This document shows, one piece after another, positions 1 to 7,146 of a DNA stretch of 64,000 nt. The stretch's first letter is position 1. Every line of letters begins with the position of its first letter. The notes beneath the pieces are model-generated. The model saw only the letters and a program-made list of their open reading frames with translations, searched no databases and was not told the DNA's origin. A program made the position numbers and the translations under genes. Source of the DNA: Candidatus Poribacteria bacterium (GTDB lineage: Bacteria > Poribacteria > WGA-4E > WGA-3G); assembly GCA_009841255.1 (NCBI GenBank), contig VXMD01000083.1:124001-188000 (forward strand), written 5' to 3'.

Positions 1-246
1 GCAAAGATTTTTGGCGATGTGATACATCCACGTCTCAAAGTGCGCCCGCCCCGGTTCATAACGATGCGCCGCTTTAAACATGCGAATGAACGTCTCCTGC
101 GCCAAATCCTCAGCATTATCCCGATCATTGATGAACCGAGCAATGAAATTGATGAGTGGCTGCTGATGTCGGCGCACGAGGAGCGTAAACGCGCCTTCAT
201 CCCCTTTTTGGTAGCGTTCCATTAATTCATCATCTAAGTCAAGCAT
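1..246 (-). CDS. ECF-type RNA polymerase sigma factor (partial, N-terminal part)
   Basis: The open frame runs off the left edge, so only about 82 N-terminal residues are visible. The protein begins MLDLDDELMERYQKGDEGAF and continues with a typical sigma-70 region 2: an FIARFIND-RDNAEDLAQETFIRMF stretch followed by an H-F-E-T-W-M-Y-H-I-A-K-N segment. Region 2 binds core RNA polymerase and the -10 element. The start at 246 is well supported by a GGAGG ribosome binding site about 8 bases upstream (near 253-262). Region 4 and any anti-sigma partner lie outside the window, so the regulon is unknown. The gene is divergent from the methyltransferase at 570. Confidence 0.9.
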   Translation of the reverse strand, partial: MLDLDDELMERYQKGDEGAFTLLVRRHQQPLINFIARFINDRDNAEDLAQETFIRMFKAAHRYEPGRAHFETWMYHIAKNLC

Positions 247-392
247 CTGGTGCCTCCGGAGGTGCTTATCCATAATATACACCAAACTTCAGATTTGGTT
301 GCAAATTTTTTCGGGGCATAAGATGGCCACCAGAAACCGGTAGGAGGAAACTCCGATTCCCGACTCACAACAGGACAAATTTCCCAATCCCT

Positions 393-418
393 ACTGACAA
401 CTGATAACTGAAAACTGG
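393..418 (+). repeat. Degenerate heptamer repeat (ACTGAYA units)
   Basis: Three and a half tandem 7-base units (ACTGACA, ACTGATA, ACTGAAA, ACTGG). The same degenerate unit recurs between genes near 22314, 24693, 26208, 38370 and more weakly 59798. Confidence 0.7.
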
Positions 419-439
419 ATGCTATTTACGGCGCGTGTC

Positions 440-469
440 TTGACCTTAAAACAGGTTTTCGTGTATGAT
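440..469 (+). promoter_or_regulatory. Sigma-70-type promoter for the O-methyltransferase gene
   Basis: TTGACC (440-445), an 18-base spacer and TATGAT (464-469) fit a housekeeping promoter. A transcript would begin near 476, which rules out the in-frame ATG at 465 as the start and favours the one at 570. Confidence 0.6.
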
Positions 470-569
470 TATCTTCATAAAGTGCTACACAGTCTTACAA
501 AAATTTAGTATATCTATAGAACGGATGTCAAATTCAGAACGGAACAACCGCTTCCAGATGGAGGTTCAG

Positions 570-1142
570 ATGTTTGATCAAGTCTTACAAGAAGTTGAAT
601 CACAGTGTAAAGAAGAGAGGATCCCGATGTTGGGAGAAGAAAAGGCGAAATTTCTCGCTGGCTGCGTTGAGAAAGCAAAACCGTCTCTTATTGTCGAATG
701 TGGAACCGCTATCGGTTATTCCGGACTCTGGATGCTACGTGTGTTGGAAGCCGCTGGCACCGGACGCTTGATAACGATTGAAATAGATGCCAACCGTGCC
801 GCACAAGCGCGAACGAATTTCGAGCGCGCCGGAATGTCTGATCTTGTCGACTCACACATTGGCGATGCCCAAGAAGTCCTCAAAAGCATTCAAGACCCTG
901 TCGACTTTCTGCTCCTCGATAACAATTTCGACAACTATTTCCCATGTTTTCAAGCAATTGAACCGCAGTTAACGAATCCAGCGACCGTTGTGGCTGACAA
1001 CGTCGGTATCGGTGCCGATTCAATGGCGGATTATCTGGCGCACGTCCGAGGGCGTTATGCATCCGAAACACACTGGTTTGACATCGACCTACCGTGGGTG
1101 AAACAGGACGCAATCGAAGTGAGTATCTATCGCCATCTTTAA
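570..1142 (+). CDS. O-methyltransferase (class I SAM-dependent, COG4122 type)
   Basis: A 190-residue protein with the Rossmann-like fold of the caffeoyl-CoA/catechol O-methyltransferase family. The SAM-binding segment is IVECGTAIGYSGLWML, followed by an acidic ITIEID end of strand beta-2. A VDFLLLDNNF segment corresponds to the metal-binding aspartate region of the family, and VVADNVGIGA follows. The frame is open back to 465, but ATG 570 has GGAGG 5-6 bases upstream and the promoter at 440-469 overlaps codon 465, so 570 is preferred; 525 is possible. The substrate cannot be told. The gene is monocistronic and followed by a dispersed repeat. Confidence 0.8.
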   Translation: MFDQVLQEVESQCKEERIPMLGEEKAKFLAGCVEKAKPSLIVECGTAIGYSGLWMLRVLEAAGTGRLITIEIDANRAAQARTNFERAGMSDLVDSHIGDAQEVLKSIQDPVDFLLLDNNFDNYFPCFQAIEPQLTNPATVVADNVGIGADSMADYLAHVRGRYASETHWFDIDLPWVKQDAIEVSIYRHL

Positions 1143-1143
1143 T

Positions 1144-1408
1144 TGTTCGCAAGGCGTTAAATGAAGTTATTTGTTCATTGAAGATTTTTTCTTATATCCG
1201 CCTGCGTGTTTTTGCGAACGCTGAAATCCAATGCGAAGAAAGTATTTCTGCGTATTGTTGCAGGCTACCATCTTCGGTTATAGTAGTAAAATAAAACTAT
1301 AGCAAGTCCAAGAATTACAGTAAGCCCGTAACGAAGTGGAGGGCAAATCTACGGAGGAGACCGTGAAAACCACAAACCTTTTGACCGAACCGCAAGGAAA
1401 ATTAAAAA
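1144..1408 (+). repeat. Dispersed intergenic element, CCGCAAGG family (long copy)
   Basis: This stretch matches copies at 30163-30381 and 62537-62807 block by block: a TTCGCAAGGCGTTAAAT-like left end, a TGCGTGTTTTTGC / GTATTGTTGCAGGCTAC block, a GTAAGCCCGTAACGAAGTGGAGGG block and a terminal CCGCAAGGAAAATTAAAAAA. Unusually, its right part lies inside the reading frame of the downstream uxaA-like gene. Confidence 0.65.
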
Positions 1409-4116
1409 ATTTCGACTCTGTTGCGCGATTACCTTCGCCGGGCGATAACGTCGCTATCGCAGCCCAAACGTTGGAGCGTGGTACACGCATCCGTTATGAT
1501 GAACACAAGTTTGAATTGTCACACACTATTTTAGAGGGACATCGGTTTGCTGTCCAATCGATTTCGGAAACCGAGCCACTCTTGTCATGGGGGCTACCTT
1601 TCGGTTTCGCGACGCGTCCTATTTCCCCTGGTGATTACGTGTGCAATCAGAAAATGATCGATTCGTTGTCGATTAGAAACTTACCCTTCGAATTGCCAGA
1701 GGCCCCTAACTTCAGCGATAAAATGGCACCCTACCAATTAGATGAAACAGCATTCCGGCCTGGGAAGCAGGTGCCGCGTCATCCAAACGAACGCTCCTTC
1801 CTGGGTTACCAGCGTCCGGGGAATCGCGGCGTTGGCACGCGAAACTATATCGTCGTTATGGGAACGACTGCACGCACCTCTGGTTTCGCGAGAAGATTGG
1901 CAGATATGTGTTCAGTAGGAGGGGTTTGTAACCCCGATACATTTCCGCACATAGACGGTATTGTCGCCGTAACACACACAGAAGGCGGTGAGAGCCAGAC
2001 CCCAAATAACATTGATATGTTGCTCCGCACACTTGCAGGTTTCACCGCCCACCCGAACATCGGTGCGATCCTGCTTGTTGACTACGGCACCGAGGCAGTT
2101 ACCAACGAAATGCTGAAAGCGTATATGGAACGCGAGGGATATGCTCTGAATGACGTTGTCCACCATTTTTATCGACTACAAGGCAACTTCGATACAGATT
2201 TAACCGGGGGCGCAGAGATTATTGATGGATGGTTAGATACCGTGAACAGCGTTCCACGGACCGAACAGTCCTTGGCACATCTCAAAATCGCCTTGCAGTG
2301 TGGCGGATCCGATGCGTTCTCTGGAGTATCGGGCAATCCGCTTGCCGCCTACGTTGCGAAAGAGGTTATCCGTTATGGCGGGTGTGCCAATCTCGCAGAA
2401 ACCGATGAACTTATCGGTTCCGAGGCGTATGTGCTTCAGAACGCCCGCGACCTGCCGACAGCGCGTAAATTCCTCAATACGATTGAACGTTTCAAAGAGC
2501 GCGCCGCGTGGCACGGGCACTCCACAGAGGCAAATCCATCCGGAGGCAACAACTTTCGTGGACTCTATAACATCGCTATTAAGTCAATCGGTGCGGCAAT
2601 GAAACGGCATCCGGAGGTCTGCCTCGATTACGTCATTGATTACAGCGAACTCATGGAGAATCCAGGTTACTACTTCATGGACAGCCCCGGCAACGATTTG
2701 GAGAGCATTGCAGGGCAGGTGGCATCTGGGTCTAACATGATTTTCTTTGTCACCGGGAACGGTTCAATCACCAATTTCCCCTTCGTGCCGACCCTTAAAA
2801 TTGTCACGACGACAGGGCGATATGAAATGCTTGAGAAGGACATGGACGTGAATGCTGGCGCGTATCTTGACGGCACACCGATGGAAGCACTCGGTGAGTC
2901 TATGCTCGACTTGACGGTCGATGTTGCGTCGGGTGAACGGTCTGTGGGTGAGAAAGCCGGACACTCTCAAGTCTCGCTGTGGCGTGACTGGAAACAGACG
3001 GGTCCCGTGGATTTGGATCCATTGTTGACAGAATCCGAATTGAAGTCAGGCGACCCGATTTCAATTGAGACCCCCGACGTAAGCGTAACGCCTCGGGAAC
3101 TCAAATTCCGCGCGCTCCAAACGGAAGATGGATGCCGCACGGATCAAGTGGGATTGATTTTACCGACAAGTCTCTGTTCTGGACAGATTGCACAGATGAT
3201 CGCGCACCGTTGCAACGAACGGGAAATTGGCAAATCACAAGGTATCTCACGGTTTGTCGCGCTTCCACATACGGAGGGCTGCGGTGTCTCCAGCGGGCGT
3301 TCCGAAGAGATTTATACCCGCACAATGATTGGACACCTCACGCATCCGACGGTTGCTCTCGGTCTGCTCCTTGAACACGGCTGCGAAAAGACACACAACG
3401 ACCACGTCCGACATGAGATTCAGCAGTTGGGAATATCACCGGAACGCTACGGTTGGGCGAGTGTGCAACTGGATGGTGGGATTGATGCCGTCATCGAGAA
3501 AGTGCAAGACTGGTTTTCGGAGGAACTCGCCGATAAACCGACTGTTCCAGTCATTGACGCAGGATTAGAACATCTCTGCATCGCCATGACATCAACCGGG
3601 ACACCGACTCAAGAGGTTTCAGAGTCCTTGATGCAATTGATGCATAGAGTTGTCGCTGCGGGGGGAACGGTTGTCGTTCCAGCGAACGCAACATTTATAC
3701 GCACGTTCGGGGTTACTAGGAAAACACCCAAGCAAAAACACCCCTCGCACAGTGTGCCTACTACTTTAGCATACGGACAACGGGTTGAGCAGGCAGGTTT
3801 CCATATCATGGAGACGCCTACCGATCAACAGACGGAAACGCTGACAGGGTTAGGCGCGACGGGTGTGGATTTGGCACTCGCTCATATTGTCGGTGCGCCT
3901 TTACAATCGCATGTAATGGTGCCGCTACTTCAGGTCTCCACAGACGCCACAACACAAGCCACCTACGGCGCGGATCTGGACTTGGCGACTGCTAATGTTG
4001 ATGAGCTGTTAGCATTAATTGTAGAAGTGGCATCGCGGCGGTATACCCCGAAGCTACACGGTAAGGGAAATACGGATTTTCAGTTGACGCGGGGTTTGTT
4101 GGGGATTTCGATGTGA
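1363..4116 (+). CDS. UxaA/GarD-family sugar-acid dehydratase, double-length
   Basis: 917 residues, about twice the roughly 500 of altronate or galactarate dehydratases. Residues 20-110 form an SAF-like domain. Residues about 140-545 are a full UxaA core (RPGNRGVGTRNYIVV, CGGSDAFSGVSGNP, and an ending with VASGE-SVGEKAGHSQVSLW). Residues about 560-917 hold a second UxaA-like half (PHTEGCGVSSG, LLEHGCEKTHND, TGLGATGVDLALAHI). The family dehydrates aldonate or aldarate sugar acids using a metal. The frame is open from ATG 1336, but GTG 1363 has GGAGGA 4 bases upstream and is the better start. Residues about 785-795 (TRKTPKQKHPSH) are encoded by a dispersed intergenic motif also found near 10410 and 12432. 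The stop lies 5 bases from that of the convergent gene. Confidence 0.85.
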   Translation: MKTTNLLTEPQGKLKNFDSVARLPSPGDNVAIAAQTLERGTRIRYDEHKFELSHTILEGHRFAVQSISETEPLLSWGLPFGFATRPISPGDYVCNQKMIDSLSIRNLPFELPEAPNFSDKMAPYQLDETAFRPGKQVPRHPNERSFLGYQRPGNRGVGTRNYIVVMGTTARTSGFARRLADMCSVGGVCNPDTFPHIDGIVAVTHTEGGESQTPNNIDMLLRTLAGFTAHPNIGAILLVDYGTEAVTNEMLKAYMEREGYALNDVVHHFYRLQGNFDTDLTGGAEIIDGWLDTVNSVPRTEQSLAHLKIALQCGGSDAFSGVSGNPLAAYVAKEVIRYGGCANLAETDELIGSEAYVLQNARDLPTARKFLNTIERFKERAAWHGHSTEANPSGGNNFRGLYNIAIKSIGAAMKRHPEVCLDYVIDYSELMENPGYYFMDSPGNDLESIAGQVASGSNMIFFVTGNGSITNFPFVPTLKIVTTTGRYEMLEKDMDVNAGAYLDGTPMEALGESMLDLTVDVASGERSVGEKAGHSQVSLWRDWKQTGPVDLDPLLTESELKSGDPISIETPDVSVTPRELKFRALQTEDGCRTDQVGLILPTSLCSGQIAQMIAHRCNEREIGKSQGISRFVALPHTEGCGVSSGRSEEIYTRTMIGHLTHPTVALGLLLEHGCEKTHNDHVRHEIQQLGISPERYGWASVQLDGGIDAVIEKVQDWFSEELADKPTVPVIDAGLEHLCIAMTSTGTPTQEVSESLMQLMHRVVAAGGTVVVPANATFIRTFGVTRKTPKQKHPSHSVPTTLAYGQRVEQAGFHIMETPTDQQTETLTGLGATGVDLALAHIVGAPLQSHVMVPLLQVSTDATTQATYGADLDLATANVDELLALIVEVASRRYTPKLHGKGNTDFQLTRGLLGISM

Positions 4117-4121
4117 TTTGA

Positions 4122-5300
4122 TTAGAACGAGATTCGCAGCAATTCCATAGGAAAATTCGCCATGAAAGTTGGTTTGCGGAATGCCATCAAACCGAGCGTC
4201 AACCATTTATCAACTGAAGGTAAGGAAACGACAAATCTGTCTGATTTCGGTATGAGATCGTTCCTCGTAAAAGGCGTTCCCTCGCCCCAACCCCGTGTAG
4301 AACGGTGTGCCAACCACATGCCAGCGGCGGATCCAAGGATACTCGCGACAACATAAGGTTCATGACTTTTCGCATTCGCCACCGAAACGATCCCATTGCC
4401 GAATAAGGCACCCGCACACGCGCCAATTTGTATCAAAGCCGCTCTGCCGGCTGTGTATTCACTCTCAGTCGTCAACTGATAGCCAAGATACGCGCCTGCC
4501 GGTAAGCCGAGCATGGCGGCGAATACATAGGGGCGCGATGATTCTATATCCAATAGGGAGACAATTCCGCTTGCATAGGCACTCCCGACCAATCCCCCAA
4601 AGGAGATGAGATGTGAGCGTCCCTCACTTATCGGTTTGTTGTAAATCAACTTTATTGTGGTCCACGCTCCGATAGGAACTCCAACCATCATGGACGCAAT
4701 ATAGATTTTGGATTGCGTCCTCTCCTCAAGATCTTCAATATTGGCGACATATGGAATCGCGAACCCGTACAATCCCCCCACAAATCCGCCATTGGTCATC
4801 AAATAGGATTCCCCTTTTTTAAACCATCTGTGATCTGTAAGCCTATGGGCAATCAGTCCTCCTATTGGCGTAGCGAGCATCGCAGAAGCAAAGTAAACCT
4901 TGGGATTCTCTGATTCAAACAACACGGGCACTCCGAAACCGTAGAAGGTCCCCGCGAAACTGCCCGATAGGATTAGATTGGATCGTCCGACACCGAGCCG
5001 ATGATTTTTTGTAGCCATAAGCCCGCCTATAAAGGAACCACCGCCAATGAGTAATTCCAAACCAGCCAATTGGCGTTCTGATTCAAGGTCAAGGAGGATT
5101 GCTGTCCCTGGTCCGTAGAGAGAAAGCCCATAGAGTGTCGAGGCGGCAACAAGGAGTGTCCTGCCTTCCTGTTGCTCTTTTAAGGGGACACCCTGTTCGC
5201 TTTGCGTTTGGGAATAGCCTTCAGGCACAAAAAGCAGAAAAATAAAAACGACCACGCAAAGAAGAGGAGCGACTTTGTGAAGCATAAAACGAATTCTCAT
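4122..5300 (-). CDS. Membrane protein built of about five 60-residue glycine-rich repeats
   Basis: Not recognised. The 392-residue protein starts with a signal peptide (MRIRFMLHKVAPLLCVVVFI, likely cleaved after GYS). The body contains five imperfect repeats of roughly 55-65 residues. Each has a G-R-[SA]-x-L-I-x-x-G-[GA]-x-x-G-x-x-[YF]-G-x-G-[IV] segment followed by [YF]-x-x-[AS]-x-[ML]-L-[GA]-x-P-x-G and a short polar stretch such as L-T-x-x-x-x. Each unit could make a pair of small-residue membrane segments or beta hairpins. The start at 5300 is chosen over 5360 because AAGGA lies just upstream and the signal peptide begins there. Its role is unknown; an integral envelope protein is likely. 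Confidence 0.7.
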   Translation of the reverse strand: MRIRFMLHKVAPLLCVVVFIFLLFVPEGYSQTQSEQGVPLKEQQEGRTLLVAASTLYGLSLYGPGTAILLDLESERQLAGLELLIGGGSFIGGLMATKNHRLGVGRSNLILSGSFAGTFYGFGVPVLFESENPKVYFASAMLATPIGGLIAHRLTDHRWFKKGESYLMTNGGFVGGLYGFAIPYVANIEDLEERTQSKIYIASMMVGVPIGAWTTIKLIYNKPISEGRSHLISFGGLVGSAYASGIVSLLDIESSRPYVFAAMLGLPAGAYLGYQLTTESEYTAGRAALIQIGACAGALFGNGIVSVANAKSHEPYVVASILGSAAGMWLAHRSTRGWGEGTPFTRNDLIPKSDRFVVSLPSVDKWLTLGLMAFRKPTFMANFPMELLRISF

Positions 5301-5493
5301 TTTTTCCTTTTTAGATATACGCGACTGAATCTGCTGCGTTCCAACATACCGAAGACTCACTGCTGGCGAACGAGTATCAGCCTGTGTTAATTAACGTGCG
5401 TTTAATATAAAAAAGTCGAATTTCTCTAAATTTTTAAGTTCAGACTCACGCCATTAAAGATACAATTTTCCAGCAAAACGTTACGTCAAGGCA

Positions 5494-5514
5494 CCCACAC
5501 GCTAAAGCGTGGGG
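5494..5514 (-). repeat. Right-end hairpin of the IS element, possible part of omega-RNA
   Basis: CCCACACGCTAAAGCGTGGGG folds on either strand into a stem of about 9 pairs with one bulged A and a 2-base loop. Subterminal imperfect hairpins of this kind are what IS200/IS605 transposases recognise. In intact elements the TnpB guide RNA covers the tnpB 3' end and this right end; whether one is made here is unknown. Confidence 0.6.
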
Positions 5515-5557
5515 AAACCTGTACTTCGTAGACAATAGCGTTTTATAGAAAAACGTC

Positions 5558-6708
5558 TTACGTTGTCTCCACAGAGGGATCCAAGGCGGTTTCCCTCAAG
5601 ATGTTTATCGCAGCATTTATGTCTCGGTCGTGGTGTGAACCACATTCGGGACACGTCCACTGCCTATCAGAGAGAGAAAGGTTTTCGTTTTTATGTCCGC
5701 AATCGCTACACGGTTTTGTCGTAGAAGTCCATTGTCCGACTTAAAGGAACTCGCGCTTATGTTTGATGCACTTATACTTCAATATCTCAACAAACTGACC
5801 GAAGGCAAGATCGGAGACTTTGCGTCCCCACAAGCGTTTCATGCCCGAAAGGTTCAGCGTCTCGGTAACAATGGTATCAAAGCGTTTACAAAGTTCTGTA
5901 GCGACCTTGTAGTGCCAGTCCTTGCGTTGGTTGGCGATATGCCGACACAACCGCGCAAGTTCTCGGACACCACGCCACCAATTGTGAGAACCTTTGACCT
6001 TTCGGCTCACAGCTTTGTTGAGTGTGCGAAGTTCTTTCAAGGCGTGTTTGAAAAATTGTGGCGAGTGTTCTTTTCACCGGTGCTAAATGTCAAATAGGTC
6101 TCCATACCGAAGTCTATTCCTACGCTCTCACCTGTAGCAGAACAAGGTTCGGTTGTGGAAGCATCTGTAATCACGTAAAGCCAATAGGTTCCAACACGAT
6201 CGCGAAGGATTTGGATATAGCAAACTTTACCCTCATAGTCGCGGTGTTGGTGAAAAGAGAACCAGCGTTTGTTGAACTTCAAGCGGTGCTGACGGTCGTC
6301 CCACGCTTTGAAAGAAAGCCGGACACGTCCTTCTTCAAGGAGATACGCCGATGGGAACTTCGCAGAACGATAGCGATCTTTACGCTTGAACTTTGGAAGT
6401 CCGCCGAGTCCATCAAAGAATCGTTCATAAGTGACATGGATACGGATAATCACTGCGTCAAGCGTATCCCTCGGTATCCATGCCCAGTGTTGCTTCGTGC
6501 GTTCGAGCAACTTCGTCAAGTGCGGTTGCAGGCGAAAACGCCCCGCATATTTCCCGTATCTACGGTAATATCGCTTTTCCAACGCAAGAAAGTGGTTATG
6601 GACATCCGCAAGGTCGTCAAGCATATTCCCGAGACGCACATTCTTGGGGTGTTCGCGCAGTTGGAACTTGTATGTTCTGCGATTCTTTTTCTTTTTTCGT
6701 TTCCTCAT
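5558..6708 (-). pseudogene. tnpB: TnpB-family RNA-guided nuclease, inactivated by a frameshift and a nonsense codon
   Basis: The first segment (6708 down to about 6075) has the basic N terminus and ends in the first RuvC motif, SVGIDFGMETYLTF, carrying the catalytic Asp. One base appears to be missing around 6070-6080, since the next frame resumes with S-P-Q-F-F-K-H-A-L-K-E-L-R, the usual continuation. The second segment holds the RuvC Glu (IVTETLNLSGM). It meets an in-frame TAA at 5741-5743 after REFL, where a Lys codon (AAA) would be expected. The same frame continues with a zinc-finger region, CSDCG then CPECG, and the last RuvC motif HHDRDINAAINI, ending at 5558. All catalytic residues are still recognisable, so decay is recent. 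In intact relatives TnpB cleaves DNA guided by omega-RNA and helps retain the element. Confidence 0.85.
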
Positions 6709-6721
6709 GGAGTTTCACGTA

Positions 6722-7027
6722 TCACGCCTTTTTATAGAGGGCGAGTGAATCCAACGAAGACAGTCCATCAAAATCACCAGATTTCAGCGTCGTAATATTT
6801 TGCTCGCTCAGATTGAGATTTTTAATTAAAGATAGATGCGCAGCGGTTACATCTTTGGCAGCATCTACACCTGGCACCAGTGCTACAATCGCATCACGGA
6901 TCTGTGGGGTCCGGTCGCTGACTGGTGTGAACGGCTGTTGTCCGTAGCTTGTAGTTTGGACACCATATATTAACAACATCGTGAAGAGCGATATCACGAT
7001 TTTTCGATTTACGATTAGCGATTTCAT
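6722..7027 (-). pseudogene. Secreted leucine-rich-repeat protein, truncated by the IS element
   Basis: The 101-residue remnant begins with a signal peptide (MKSLIVNRKIVISLFTMLLI, cleavage likely after SYG). A PQIRDAIVALVPGVDAAKDV segment of the kind seen before leucine-rich repeats follows, then the start of the repeats (LSLIKNLNLSEQNITTLKSG, DFDGLSSLDSLALY). After LALY the consensus is lost: the last residues KKA and the stop codon come from the IS end. No continuation of the repeats was found on the far side of the element, so the 3' part has been lost. AAGGAA about 7 bases upstream fixes the start at 7027 rather than 7114. Confidence 0.75.
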
Positions 7028-7146
7028 GATAAGTTCCTTTTTACCATTGTCGATTGCGAGATCCAATCGGACTCTTAAATAAAAATAGAAGTACGGAAAG
7101 GGGCTAAGTTTCATACTCCTATTTTATCATATTTATTGGAAAAATG

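Larger units (their letters stand above)
5485..6735 (-). mobile_element. Decayed IS200/IS605-type element carrying only tnpB
   Basis: The element consists of a broken tnpB (5558-6708) and a right-end hairpin. No tnpA is present, as in tnpB-only (IS1341-group) members moved in trans. The left boundary is placed near 6733 because the leucine-rich-repeat frame loses its repeat consensus there. The right boundary is placed just beyond the hairpin at 5494-5514, near a TTGAC reading on the minus strand. Exact ends need comparison with an empty site. Confidence 0.7.

Noticed and set aside
19-225. Plus-strand open frame of 68 residues at the left edge
   Set aside because: It is antisense to the ECF sigma factor, whose region 2 motifs and ribosome binding site are clear on the minus strand.
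465-569. ATG 465 as start of the O-methyltransferase
   Set aside because: It lies within the -10 region of a good promoter and has no ribosome binding site, whereas ATG 570 has GGAGG.
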